A stretch of DNA of 64,000 nt from Euptelea pleiosperma (lineage: Eukaryota; Streptophyta; Magnoliopsida; Ranunculales; Eupteleaceae): the NCBI GenBank assembly GCA_035048495.1, contig CM068540.1, positions 15,794,829-15,858,828 on the forward strand, in the 5' to 3' direction. Under the pieces are notes generated by a model. That model was given only the letters and a program-made list of their open reading frames with translations, did no database searches and was not told the DNA's origin. The stretch's first letter is position 1, and the number at the start of each line of letters is the position of its first letter. Positions 42,541-54,574 of this stretch are shown piece by piece. The position numbers and the translations under genes are program-made.

Positions 42541-43012
42541 TAGTGGACTTTTTGTGTAATGTGTAAAGCTAGTGGAGAAAGTGCTAACCATCTTCTGGTA
42601 CATTGTGCATTTGCCAGACGGGTTTGAACGCTTTTCCTTGCCCAAATGAATGTGAGTTGGGGAGCAGTCTTGGCTGGTTGGCCTCCTTTGCCTATGACGG
42701 CTGGAGGAAAGGTAGTATGGAAGATGTTGCCTTACGCAATCACATAGGGAGTATGGTTGGAAAGGAACAACAAAACTTTTAAAGGAAAGGAAAGCTCTTT
42801 TAAGAGATCAACTTGAACATTAAAGCACTTCTATATAGATGGGGAAGCATACAACAGGAAATGAGAGGGACTTTCTTTAGTGATTTGGTCTTTAGGATGG
42901 ATCATATTCTATGTTAACTTTTCTTTTCTTTTGGACCACTTTTGTACTTTGAGATCTTCTCGATCTCCTTTTCCTCTTCTTCAATCTAATCTAATCTTGA
43001 CTTATCAAAAAA
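42541..43012 (+). mobile_element. LINE 3' end fragment
   Basis: Reads CKASGESANHLLVHCAFARR (zf-RVT), then GWPPLPMTAGGKVVWKMLPYAI and VWLERNNKTFKGKES, with stops, and ends TTATCAAAAAAATACG. Same LINE type as 283-715 and 34887-36068. Confidence 0.82.
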
Positions 43013-43331
43013 ATACGTTGTCTATTTTCATCAACTAATAGACGTAAGGGAATTTTTGACATACCCCCCATGTTATCTTCAAAATTTGATATACCCCCCA
43101 CAATTTGAAAAAATTGACATACCCTCCTATGACTCGGTCTGCCATCTAAGAGCGTTATTGACTTACATTTTCTTTTGAAAAGGACAAAAATGCCCCTTTC
43201 TTCAACCTTAGAAAAACTTTGTTTATGACGTCAAGGAAAGTTAAAATCTCAAGTTCCTTTTTTAAATCATCGATCTAAATTTGTAAAGCTCAACGAGGGA
43301 CTCATTAAAGTTTAGAAAAAGCCCTAATGAA

Positions 43332-43364
43332 TTAGAATAAATCTTCGAATCATTTTAGATTTCC
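43332..43364. repeat. 33-bp direct repeat, left of MULE
   Basis: TTAGAATAAATCTTCGAATC and the following 13 bases, repeated at 55380-55412 with one difference. Confidence 0.88.
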
Positions 43365-43896
43365 CGGTCGCTCTACGGGCACCCACGTGTTTAAGCTGGG
43401 CACCTACATTTGATGTGCACCCACGCCTAATTGAGGGGTTATCTTTGGGCACCCCATATTGCTGGGCACCCACATTACCCCACCCAAAAGTAAAGAAACC
43501 CAACAGTTGTTGGAGAGAAACCCAACCGTGAGAAAGGGAGTGGGCAACTGAGATCGAGACCGAGAGGTCGAGCTCTTCTTCGTCCTCTATCATCGTGACT
43601 CACTGTACGTCTCGGCAGCACTGACCGAAGTACTGCAGCGCCTTCTTCCTTCTTCTACCCATCTCCTTCTATCCGCATTTTGGTGCTCTTGAAGAATCGA
43701 GACAAGGGCGCCACCAATCGTTGCAAGCATACCGAAGGATTAAACGAGGAAGGTAAGTTGTTTTTGTATAAACGATTTTTACCAATGTATTGTTTCTCCA
43801 CCAATGAGTTTTACGAATGTATTTATCTTTGTTGCACACACCACATGTTTGTAAAAATGTCTAAGATGATCATTTTAGCATTGATATATGCGTGGC

Positions 43897-44064
43897 TGAG
43901 TTGTCTTGATATATGCGTGGGTGGCCCGTGCCCGTGGCACTTTCCGACAAAGTGTTTGTCAAAATCGGGTGGGAGTTAATCTCAGCCATCGATATGAAGC
44001 ATAGTGGATCTCAGTCACTCATTATTGAAGCCATATAAGATAAGAGGGGTATAAGAAAACCATT
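43897..44064. repeat. Inverted repeat flanking the PMD block, left arm
   Basis: Reverse-complement partner at 48222-48385. It contains GTGGCCCGTGCCCGTGGCAC, GACAAAGTGTTTGTCAAAA and GATCTCAGTCACTC. Together the arms enclose the PMD gene and PPR fragment as a 4.5-kb unit that may once have been a transposon. A related shorter copy is at about 44148-44260. Confidence 0.8.
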
Positions 44065-45787
44065 AAATTTCATTGGGCTCCTGAGCCTGACCGTTGGGCT
44101 ATATGTAAATCCAACCCATTTCATTCTTATATGTAGGTAAACAGTAGGTGACCTGTGCCCACGGCACTCATCGGCAAAGCGTTTGTCAAAAGTGGGTGTG
44201 AGTGGTTGAGATCCACTGTCCATGTGGTGTGATAAGATCTCGGCCATTCTTTATGAAGCTAGATAAGAGGGGAAGACAATCGTTCTGTTTTGTTATATAG
44301 ATGACTATATGTCTTTGTTTTCTTAAAATGTCAATTTTTATTTGTAATTGTTGCAATGGGTGTGTACTCCACCAAGTGGATAGAAAGCTTTTTTATTATT
44401 ATTTTGTTGTCTGTTTATTGTTGCTTATAGGTACAATGCATCGAACACGACGTAGTAAAAATACAGAAGGGGAAGCAACTACATCTGCTTCAAATAGGAT
44501 TCCTCCTACGGCGTCTACAAGAAGACGTCGTAATCCCCCAAGGCATGCTCAAATACAAGAGGAGACCGAACATGAATTAGAGCACCAAATTGGAGTGTAG
44601 CAAGAAGAGTATCGAGAAGATAACAAATTGATGCTCTTGAAGATGCTGATGAGGGTACCGAGGCTGATGTGACTGTCGAGGCTGACGAGGCTGATGATGC
44701 ATCCGGACCATTCTCTGAAGGTCCAGAGGACCCTTCAATATTAAAAAGTTTCAAAAATCATATTGCGCATGAAATATGAAAAAATATGGTATACATTGAT
44801 AGATATATTTAATCTTTGTTATCATATTTTAATAATATTTACTTGTAATGCATTTGTAGGAACAGACCTCATTGAAATGTATCCAACACATGTCAAAGGT
44901 TATTATCGTGAGATTGAACAGAGGAGCGAAGTCAGTTTAAGAAAAGGGTGATGAAATTGGGGTTGGCCAATTTGATAATATATTATTATAAAGCAATAAA
45001 TAAGGCAATTATATCAGCGTTTGCCGAACGATGGCACCCAAAGACTAACACCTTCCATCTCCCATTTGGTGAAATGACCATCACCCTAGAAGACGTGTCC
45101 CATATCATGGGCATCCCTGTGCATGGTCGTGTGGTGACGTGTTTGCCTGTGGACAACATAGAAGCTGCATATTTACTTGTGAGCTTGTTAGGAGTTGAGA
45201 GATTAAAAGCTGTAAAAGAACTAGAATGTAATCAGGGATGCGTAGTCAGGATGCTTTGGCTTCGTGACAAATTTCAAGGGCACAAAGGCAATGCTACTAG
45301 TGAGGAAGTATGTGTTGGGTTGTACAATATTTTGCGACAAAAGTGGGTCAAAGGTACTCGTGATGTACCTTCAGTTATTGCGGAACCTCGATGAAGTCGA
45401 TGAATATGCATAGGGTGCAGCTGCACTTGTCTTTCTTTATAGACAATTAGGACTTGCATCGAGGGCCGGAGTTAAGTAGATAGCTAGTAGTCTTACACTC
45501 CTAGAGGTAATATACTTCTAAAACACATACCTACATACTGCGTACTGTTTATTTTTAGTTATATGATCATTACTGTTATTGTGTAGGTGTGGATATATGA
45601 ACACTTCCCATGCACAAGGTGTTCTCCAGACTTACAATACAAAGTAGGCGATCCCCGAATCAAATGTTGGCTTCCAATGCCATCAACCGGAGATGCACCC
45701 GCCAATGTAATAGTGCTTCGAGAGGCACTTGACTTTTTGGAGCCGAGTGATGTTAGTTATAAACTTAATTTATTTTGATTATTATTT

Positions 45788-46273
45788 GGGTCGCTCTACG
45801 GGCGCCCACCTCTTTCAGCTGGGCACCAACATTTGATGGGCACCCACACCAACACTAACTCCACCACCACCACCACTAACTCCATAACCACCACTACCAT
45901 CAACTCCTCCATCAACACCACCACCACTATCACCACTTTACCACCACCACCACTCTAACACCACCACTACTCCAACACCACCACCAACTCCACCATCAAC
46001 ACCACCACCACTATCACCACTTTACCATCAACTGTACCACCAGCACCACTCCAACACCACCACCAACTCCACCATCAACACGACCACCACTATCACCACT
46101 TTACCATCAACTCTACCACCACCACCACCACCACTCCAACACTACCACCAACTCCACCATCAACACCACCACCATTATCATCACTCTACCATCAACTCTA
46201 CCACCACCACCTCAATATTTATTGTCTTTTGTGGGTGCCCGACTTAAAGAGGTGGGTGTCCGTAGAGCGACCC
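45788..46273. mobile_element. Non-autonomous relative of the MULE, 486 bp, in a PMD intron
   Basis: Inverted ends GGGTCGCTCTACGGGCGCCC and GTGTCCGTAGAGCGACCC are the same family as the ends of the 12-kb MULE. The interior (about 45843-46210) is almost wholly ACCACC/CCATCAACACC repeats. The flanks share only TTATT. The PMD acceptor GCAG at 46279-46282 directly follows. Confidence 0.85.
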
Positions 46274-47185
46274 TTATTGCAGGTCGTATGAGAGCATTGC
46301 CGAGAATTGATGGATGATTATCCATTGCTTGAGATTGTATACTTTTGTGGGTGCCTCAGATACTTTGAAGTTGTTGAACCCTACCACCTGAATCGGGTTG
46401 TCAGACAATTTGGACATGTTCAGTCCATTCCTCCTGAACCATATCAGCCTGTTCGAGCCAATCGAAGAAGAATCACGTCCCAGTATATAGTGATGTACCA
46501 CGTGTTGGATCAATATTGGGAGCAATGGCCTGATCACATATTACGTGTGAAGCGACAGGGTTGAAGGGTTGTTAATCCGTGGGATTGTAAAGATGACTAT
46601 CTACCATGGTTCTGTACGATTTCTCACGTTCTCATCCAGAACCCAGAGAATAGAAGTGGGTACGATCCACGGAGACAAAGGGCACCCATAAATGATGATT
46701 GGGTAAGGATTTTAATGATTTTTAACCCATGTTACTATTGTTCTCAACTTAACAATATTCCTTGATGGATGCAGGTTGCAACTAGAAATTAGGCATTGAC
46801 GATGCTCGAAGGTACTGAAGATTGTTCGTCTGAGACCCTCAGAGAAAGAACTAGACAACTCAAAGCACTTCTTGAAGGTTTTGATGCTGGTGAAAGTTCA
46901 ACTATGAGGAATGCAGGGGCTGAGAGGAAGGGCAAAGAGCCATCATCAAGCAGAAGAAGCCAATGGGAGGAAGAGTTGTTAGCTTTTTAATGTATTTGTT
47001 TTAGGCCTGCGAGCTGTGTTTTGTTAAAACATGTTAACAATTGACCAATTTTATATATACTGTAAGGCCTGGAGTTACTCTTTTTTAGTTTGTTTATCCA
47101 ACAATAGGTGTGATGAGGTTCCATGCAGTCGAATACACTCATTAAGGTTGTTAATCCATTTGGCAAGATACCTTCCCCCAGCTTC

Positions 47186-47560
47186 TCACAGTAAACTCCA
47201 ACCTATGCAAATCCCGCAATCAGGCATTTTCTCAAGCACACGACGGGCGTGTTGGAAACTCCCACATTTTGCATACATATTCACCAAGCAAATCCACAAA
47301 TGGGAGTCCGGGTATACAACAGTCTTGATCACCTGCCCATGGACCACCTTGCCATCATTCAGGGACCCTTTTGAAGCACAAGTTTGCAGCATACCGGAGT
47401 ACCTTCTCAGCGTTTCCTTGCAATCCCAATTCAACCTGAGCGGAATCCTAGCAATTGTAGTTGTTGGGTCTGTCTCAACAATCCTTGGGATACTTAACGG
47501 CAAGTACATTGGATGATTAGAACCCAATAATGACCTGGGTTTCTTCACAGGCCCCTTCAT
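47186..47560 (-). pseudogene. Captured pentatricopeptide-repeat (PPR) gene fragment
   Basis: The - strand reads YSGMLQTCASKGSLNDGKVV, HGQVIKTVVYPDSHLWICLV and NMYAKCGSFQHARRVLEKMP, the typical first repeats of a PLS-class plant PPR protein (organelle RNA editing or processing). It stops after one to two repeats (DCGICIGWSLL), and the sequence upstream passes into the GC-rich palindrome array. A genuine PPR gene is many times longer, so this is a captured fragment, as in Pack-MULEs. Confidence 0.85.
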
Positions 47561-47564
47561 GGCC

Positions 47565-47880
47565 ACGGCCACGCTGGCTGTGGTCACTAGTTTATCCACG
47601 GCCAGGCTAGCCGTGGTCTCTACCATATCCAAGGCCACGGCCAAGCTAGCCGTGGTCTCCAGTGTATCCACGGTCTCAGGGGCCGTGGACCCTATGCTAG
47701 CCACGGCTCACCTGGCCGTGTAGGCAAAAAATTCTCCAAAAAACGTTGCTGACCTTGCCTTGTGGCCGTGTCTCGCATATGCAACACGGTATCATAGTGC
47801 CATGGTAGTAGTTATACCCACGGCCAGGCTGACTGTGGACCCTATACTAACCACGGCTCACCTGGCCGTGTAGGCAAAAA
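47565..47880. repeat. GC-rich palindrome array, copy 1
   Basis: Repeated near-palindromes of the type CCACGGCCA(N)GCT(A/G)GCCGTGG at roughly 47570, 47595, 47625 and 47695, ending CACCTGGCCGTGTAGGCAAA twice (about 47710 and 47860). The same module is at 48900-49210. Confidence 0.8.
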
Positions 47881-47924
47881 ATGTCAAAAAAGGGGCAAGT
47901 TCCACTTATACCCCCTCTCATCTG

Positions 47925-48385
47925 TTTCAACAAAGAAGGGCCGAGATCTTATCTCCCAAATGGACAGTGGATCTCAGCCTCTCACACCCGATTTTGGCAA
48001 ACGCTTTGTTGGAGAGTGTCGTGGGCACATGCCACCCACTATCTATATAACAAATCAGCTCAGTTATCTCCCCCTCTTATAGGCTTCATATATATATGGT
48101 TGAGATCTTATCCGCAATTGGACGGTGGATCTCAGCCACTCACACCCAATTTGGTCAAATGCTTTGTCGGGGAGTGCCGTGGGTATGGGCCACCCACTAT
48201 CAATATAACAAGTGACTGTGGTTTTCTTATACCCCATCTTATCTTATATGGCTTCAATAATGAGTGGCTGAGATCCACTATGCTTCATATCGATGGCTAA
48301 GATTAACTCTCACCCGATTTTGACAAACACTTTGTCGGAAAGTACCGCGGGCACGGGCCACCCACGCATATAACTAGACAACTCA
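47925..48385. repeat. Array of approximately 100-bp motifs, right arm
   Basis: Three inverted copies (about 47945-48035, 48108-48205, 48260-48365) of the motif with GGATCTCAGCC, CACACCCGATTTTGGCAAA and CTTTGT(C/T)GGAGAGTG. The last, with 48222-48385, is the partner of 43897-44064. Confidence 0.78.
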
Positions 48386-48853
48386 GTTGTATTCTCTTAT
48401 ATCCATCCATCTAATGTGGACGGTTAGATAAAGAGTGTTTGTGATCAAATTCATCGATCTATTGTGGACGGTTAGATTTCAGCCACTCAATCCGCCTCAT
48501 TTGACCTCAATTTATTCAAAAATTGAATTTCAACACCGTTATTTTTTGTTATTTCTGTTATTTTCCCATTTCTCCCTCTGTGCGTTACAATCCGTTATAA
48601 CAGTCGTTATAATGGAAAATAGTAACACCCCAGTCTGTTGCCTCCCTACTTATACCTCCTCTTATAAGCATAAAAAAAGAAGGGCCGAGATCTAATCCTC
48701 CCCCAAATGGTCATCTCTAGCCATAGATTTTAGTACCTTTTAGGATTTGATTCTAGCCATTGGATTCAAGCATGCTTTTTGAGTAGTAAATCCAATGGCT
48801 AGAAATCAACAATCAAGCTGATTTTTATTGTGTTAATCCACCAATATGTGGTC

Positions 48854-49210
48854 AGGATCGGTGGACAACCATTTTGGTGGACCCACATAGAAGATGAATC
48901 AACGGCCAGGCTGGCCGTGCTCACCCTCTATCCACGGCCAAGCGAGCCGTGGTAACCACTAAACCCACGGTGGACCTGGCCGTCTAGGCAAAAAAAGAAA
49001 AAAAAATTATGCTGACTTTGGGCTAGGGCCGTGGCTAGCATAGAAGCCACGGTAACATAGTACCGTGGATGCGTTGGAGGTCACAGCCGAGCGCACTGTG
49101 GGTGCTTTGGTTACCACGGCCAGGAGGACCGTGGAGGCTTTGGTGACCACGGCCACAGCCAGCCTGACCGTGGCCCCTCTGTTTGCCACGGCAATTCAGT
49201 GCCGTGGTAC
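48854..49210. repeat. MITE end and GC-rich palindrome array, copy 2
   Basis: Begins with one end of MITE family A (GGTCAGGATCGGTGGACAAC to GAAGATGAATCAAC, 48854-48901). It runs straight into CGGCCAGGCTGGCCGTG and more than six further CCACGGCCA/GCCGTGG palindromes up to about 49205. Confidence 0.72.
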
Positions 49211-49527
49211 TAAGACTTAAAGGTTAAGACTTAAAACTTCACGCACCTCTATCACCTAGGTGCTTTTGGTGTATTGGTCTTAACATTTGGTATCAGAGCC
49301 AACCCCACGTCATGGGTTCAAGTCAAGGGAGGGGCGACCTGAGAAAAGGGCTACCTGGGGGCTCACTCAAAAAAGAGAAAATAGGGGTACTGGAGTGAAA
49401 GCCGCCTCAGAGTGGGCTACCGTGGACGTTGGCCTTGAAGCGTGGTGGAATGTTACGATCCTAAAGGTTAAGACTTAAACTTCCCGCACCTCTATCACCT
49501 AGGTGCTTTTGGTGTATTGGTCTTAAC
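49205..49527 (+). mobile_element. Probable second TRIM-like element, about 320 bp
   Basis: Direct repeats of about 66-77 bp (about 49205-49285 and 49451-49527) share AAAGGTTAAGACTTAAA, CACCTCTATCACCTAGGTGC and TTGGTGTATTGGTCTTAAC. The first is followed by TTTGGTATCAGAGCCAAC, a Met-tRNA primer site. I see no clear polypurine tract and no clean target duplication, so it is less certain than the TRIM at 10999. Confidence 0.65.
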
Positions 49528-50275
49528 CACCTTACCATCACCAACACCACCACTCCACCATCACTAACTCCATCACTAATACCAACACCACCACCACTTT
49601 ACCACCCCAACCCACATCAATACCAACACCACCACCCCAACTCACATCAACACCACCACCACTCTACCACCCCAACCCACAGCAATACCAACACCACCAC
49701 CCCAACCCACATCAACACCACCACCACTCTACCACCATCACCACCCATACCACCACCACAACTACTAACTCCACCACCTTACCACCATCATCACCCCAAC
49801 CCTCACTAACTCCAACACCACCACCACCACTAACTCCACCACCCCTACCACCACCCACACCACCATTAGCACCACTAACTCCATCACCCACACCCACACC
49901 ACCACTACCATGACCCTCCCACATCCACACCACCCCTAACTCCACCACCCCTACCACCACCCACACCACCACTAGCACCACTAACTCCATCACCCACACT
50001 ACCACTTCTATGACCATACCACATCCACACAACCATTAGCACCACTACCATGACCCTACCACATCCATCCACCACCCACACCACTACTAACTCCACCACC
50101 CCTACCACCACCCACACCACCACTAGCACCACTAACTCAATCACCCACACCACCACTACCATGACCCTACCACATCCACACCACCCTAACCCTACCTTCA
50201 CCACCACTACCAGTTACTCCACAATTACTAACTACACACAAATTCCACCACCGCCATCACACCACCACTAACATC
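49528..50275. repeat. ACC/CCACCCACACC-rich low-complexity tract
   Basis: About 750 bp almost without G on the + strand, built from ACCACC, CACCCACACC, ACTAACTCC and ATGACCCTACCACATCC words. It includes imperfect approximately 110-bp repeats of CACCACTAGCACCACTAACT with CCACCCCTACCACC. Translations (Gly/Val- or Thr/Pro-rich) are repeat artefacts. Confidence 0.9.
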
Positions 50276-50549
50276 AACTCTACTTAAGTAATATTTACAA
50301 GTTTATAATCAAGAGTATATATTCACAAGTATACATTTACAATATAACAAGTTTGGCTCGCAAGCCTAAAAAAGATGGCTCGCAGGCCTCACAAAAAAAT
50401 AGCTCGTAGGCCTCCTCAATCTAATTTATGAGTATGAGAATTTCTTATGCCGGTTCAGTATTTTTGGACCTTTTTAACTGTTCATATCGCTCCATACGTT
50501 CATGGTAGGGTGTGAGTCAATTGTCAGCTATTGGCTCATGAAAATTCTT

Positions 50550-53500
50550 TCAACTATCATTAACATCTGGGAGTAGACATCCTTTCTGTAGGTCAAGACG
50601 AATGAAGTGGTTGTTGTTCACAAAACCAATGCTAATAATCTTATGAGAAACTAGGGACACCGGCGGCGGTTTATACAGTGGGAGAAAAGTTAGACATTGT
50701 TTTGGAGATATAAGTACAACAACTACTCCATATCGTGAAGCTATAAGATGGCCCATGTCTAGCATAATCATCCAATGATCTTCATTTGCATTAGGATCTT
50801 AAAATTCTAACACTTGTATAAGGGCAGTAGCTCTACCAACCTCGTACATCACAATGTCATGTACTCGATGCGAAATGACAACTCATCTTTCAAATCTTGT
50901 CTGACCTGTGCCCATCCGGCCTCACCGAACCCTATGTGGTCGGCCACCACTCTAAATCCACAATGTCCATCTCCAACAACATCTTTCACTTGTGCAATGT
51001 AGGTTTGAAAAAAATCAGAAAATACATTCACATAATTGCTTCTTCCACTTTCTTGCAACTGTAACTGAAGAGTTCGAGTGCGATATACTTTTAATTTCTT
51101 CTTCTTCGTCTTTCTATTGTCTTCTGCTCCGCACACATACTCAAATGCTGATGGGTCGCGTTTGGTAGATGATTGTACGTTTGTTCTTTTTTTTCCTAAC
51201 CGACTTTTTGGCCTACCCTTTGTATTTATCTTCACTTCTGGCTCAATCAACCCAATGGTAGATGGGCTGCCTAGTTCCTTCAATTGCTTCAGCAGATGGA
51301 GTTTTACACCTTCACTTGAATTTTTGAATCTCTATCTAAATAATTCAAACTCTGGCATATAATCTAAGTCGTCCACTAGGCTAACACTGGGTATAGTAGA
51401 GAGCTTCCTCCAATGTGAATGGACACACGATGGAGGTATGGGCTGACCTTCTAGCTTATAATAAATGATCTCATGAGCACACGGCAACCCATGTGTACGA
51501 CGAACGTCACAACCACATACATAAGAATCTATACCAATTGCCTTAGCTCTATTCTCTCCCTGAAACACCATCTCAAGTGCAGACCTGCAAATAATTCTCC
51601 CCAAATTCTTATATAAAGTTGGTCTGAACTGATGCATCACCGTGTTTATGCTTTTCTGCATTGATTCTTTTATATTGGTGTGCTGCAACAACAACAATGT
51701 GTTCACAGTATCCCATGACGTCTCAAAATTTTTTATTGACGTTCCCAAATGTTTCTTCAATTTTGCATGGGCACTTTCAACTCTATTTGTCGTCGTGTTA
51801 CGAAAGTGGGTAACTTCATCAGTCCACGCTGCTACAAATGATTCCTTATACGGATCTAACCAATTGAGTTTGACGTATGAAATCAGAGCAGGATACTTGG
51901 CAAACTCACTTTCAAATGTAGCTAGTGCATCATAGAAGTTTTTCACAGTAGATGACGCTACTAGGTCACTCCACTTTGATAAAAAAGAATTCTAAATTTC
52001 TTTTGTTTCAAAGTATTTCTTACAATTACTTAGCACGTTTCTAGATATGTGGTACCGACATAGAAAGTTCTGTGCTTCTGAAAAAATAATCTTGATTGCA
52101 TTCATTAAGGCTAAGTCTCTATTTGTCACAATAACAACTGGATGTACATTCGAACCAAGTGTTGACTTCATGCATTTCAACGCCCATACAAAATTATTAT
52201 CTTTTTCAGCCTCTATGAAAACAATAGCAAAGGTGAATGTCTTCTCTATGGATGTCACTCCGACAATCTCTAACAAAGGCATCCTATATCTGTTTATCTT
52301 ATATGTACAGTTGATATTCGCTTAAAAGTGTATATTTTCCACTGTTATCTTCTAAGCGTTATCACACTCTCCTACGTAAAACTGCTCTAATTATCCACTT
52401 TTTTACATAATAGTCTCTTCTGTTTAGTAGAACACACTTTTCTGGACGAAATGATATATTTGCATGCATTAAATGCATTTCTGGAAGTCTAGATATTAAG
52501 TCGTTCTGATAAAGTCTCATGACGTGCTTTTCATTATTGCAGGAAACCCAATCTGACAATTCTAATGGAATGCGGGCCCACGATCAACCACAAGAGCTGT
52601 TATAGAGCCTATAAAGGACCAAGATGGTGGCCACTGATACGCTGACGTGCCAATGCTACTGGGAACCTGGATCGATTAGATGGTCAATCACATAGATTAG
52701 AGTCGGCAAGCCTTAGTGAAAACTCTATTAGAAATTGACGGTGACACGGCTATTTGAATAGAGAAGCCATATATAACAAGGACCACCAATCAAGCATTGA
52801 CGTGGATGCCTAGCTAAGGACCGTGCTCTCCTGCAACAAAACATCGAAGAGTTGGAGATGAAAAGGTGATCAAGAAAGAAGGCGGTTTGCATTGATGCAT
52901 GAAGGAGATTTAGACACATGGGAACACTATCTGAACAAAGCTCAGGACCCGAGATATGTGAAGCCCCATGATCAATCACGAGAGTCCAACAACTTAGGCC
53001 CAAAGCAACACATAGAGCTGGACAACGTGAACTTGAAAGAAAGCTACATGGTGTTGGACCAATGGGCCAGATCAACAATTTTACATGGGATTCTCATCCC
53101 ATTGAGTAAAGTAGAAGTTTTGAAGGGAGAAAGGTCATCTAACGGTTCAAAAAGCAATTGCTAGACATTAGAGAAAAGGAACGGTGAGGATCGACACAAG
53201 AAGATAAACGTTGAAGGAATAGGTGGGCACCATACAATGATGGACGGTATAGCATCCAAAGTCTTTGGCAAGAGGAGCATATTTGCAACACGTTGAGAAG
53301 AGAGAGGGACCCACATTCCTTTGCTTCTAAAAACCCTAATCTCACACGCTCTCATTTAAAAAGAAAAGAAAGGGGGAGAACAAGGGAAAAATGGGAAGTC
53401 TTCCCAACATATAAAAGAGTGAGGGTTCCCACAAACCCTACTCTCTTCATTCTCTCGAAGGGAGGCTCTCCCCAGCCAAGCCGTTAGAACCCCAATCTCC

Positions 53501-54320
53501 TCTCCATCAAAAAAACAATGTGGAAGCACTTCCCAATCTCAATAGACTCCGAATGAGCCCAAAACAAATCCTTAACTATATCTGTATCTGAGTGCCTCCT
53601 ATGGAATTCAGAGTACTTGTGCTCATGTAACTTTTTCATTAACTGCTGTAACTTTGATCTTCTACTCCTTTCATGAATTTTTATTTTTGCCATAGCATTA
53701 TATATCGTACTCATTGTGGATGAATTATGTGGATCTTTCTTTTTTAAGACTTTCAACACATTTCTTGCCTTACTTCCACTTGTTGACATATCTTTCAAAA
53801 TATCTTTTTCTACAACACTTAGCCTCCCTATAAAAGAGTGGCCTTCCAAATGGGCTGCTCCTATGTGGTTGTGGATATCACACTCCACTCTAATCATCCA
53901 ATAATCGTCCTCTGGCAATTTTATTGCTTTTAAAGCAAATGGGCACCCACACCGTTTTGTACCTATTTTTCTAATATTTTGTACTTTTCTGTCAGATTGC
54001 TTCTCTCTATATTGGCCACCCCTCTCACAACCAAATGTAAGTCTAGGGGTCCTTTTATTTATACCGTAATCTGATCTTTTAGTCACAACGACAGTCCCAA
54101 CTTCTTTTCCAACTTCTCTAGTCCATTGCATTAGTTCATTCCGACTTTTGAAAACCTAAAATTCAAACAACAATTATGCAATCAATATTTGTTGCTATAA
54201 CAAAACTCAAAAAATAGATAATACAAATTGATAATTTACATACCATGTCGGTTGTAAATCTTTTAGTTACATCAACTGATATAGCCGTTGGAACAATTTC
54301 ATTTAATGAATCAGATGCCT
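50550..54320 (-). pseudogene. MULE transposase with FAR1-type N-terminus and C-terminal OTU domain
   Basis: Exon about 54245-54320 (ASDSLNEIVPTAISVDVTKR), then FAR1-like DNA-binding part 53500-54170 (KRCGCPFALKA, WMIRVECDIHNHIGAAH). After an insertion (about 52318-53500) comes the MULE catalytic domain (CTYKINRYRMPLLEIVGVTS, VTNRDLALMNAI, FLCRYHISRNV; 51992-52320), then HFRNTTTNRVESAHAKLKKH and the SWIM-type zinc finger CGCDVRRTHGLPCAHE (about 51480-51530). The OTU part is at 50849-50985 (VVGDGHCGFRVVADHIGFG, catalytic D/C motif) and 50550-50771 (WMIMLDMGHLIASRYGVVVV, NNHFIRLDL with the His). In-frame stops after FETKEI (about 51992) and EFELFR (about 51332) and the insertion inactivate it. 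It acts on MULE ends when intact. Confidence 0.86.
52318..53500. mobile_element. Unidentified 1.2-kb insertion in the transposase gene
   Basis: The transposase reading breaks at FHIVFLM (53510) and resumes at CTYKINRY (about 52318), two motifs that are adjacent in related proteins. The insert has no domain I recognise. Near its right end CATATAAAAGAGTGAGGGTT is followed by a CT-rich stretch, which looks like a TATA box and leader of an LTR, so a solo LTR is a possibility. No 5-bp duplication was found. Confidence 0.6.
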
Positions 54321-54574
54321 ACACCAACATGGGTTAAAATAAATATCAATAACAAATAATTAGAAATAAAATTTTACAATAGTGTTTTACAAATAATTAA
54401 CAGAAAGTATAAACATAATTCTTATTACTCAATCACACATTGGGAAAAGTCTAAATAAGACTAAATCTAAGCAATGTTTGGGTTAAGAGAATCTGCACTC
54501 TATATATTTATGCATGAAGCAATTTTCTCAAGACAATTACATATGTTGAAACTAATTAACATAAATTTTTAGAA

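Larger units (their letters stand above)
43560..46990 (+). pseudogene. Plant mobile domain (PMD/MAIL-like) gene of the MULE
   Basis: PMD proteins occur in plant transposons and in a few host genes (MAIL1, MAIN). There is a likely 5' leader exon (about 43560-43751, donor GTAAGT). The coding start is ATG 44436 (MHRTRRSKNTEG). Then GPEDPSILKSFKNHIAHE, DLIEMYPTHVKGYYREIEQR (44861-44920), INKAIISAFAERWHPKTNTF, LPFGEMTITLEDVSHIMGIP, YRQLGLASRAGVK, VWIYEHFPCTRCSPDLQY (45587-45770), then exon 46283-46704 (LLEIVYFCGCLRYFEVVEP, GYDPRRQRAPINDDW) and a last exon to 46990. Damaged by stops (about 44598, 44777, 46562, 46790), a frameshift and a MITE in the intron. Some exon limits are approximate. Confidence 0.82.

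Noticed and set aside
49712..50271. Gly/Val-rich or Thr/Pro-rich proteins
   Set aside because: They are translations of the ACC-rich low-complexity tract in several frames.
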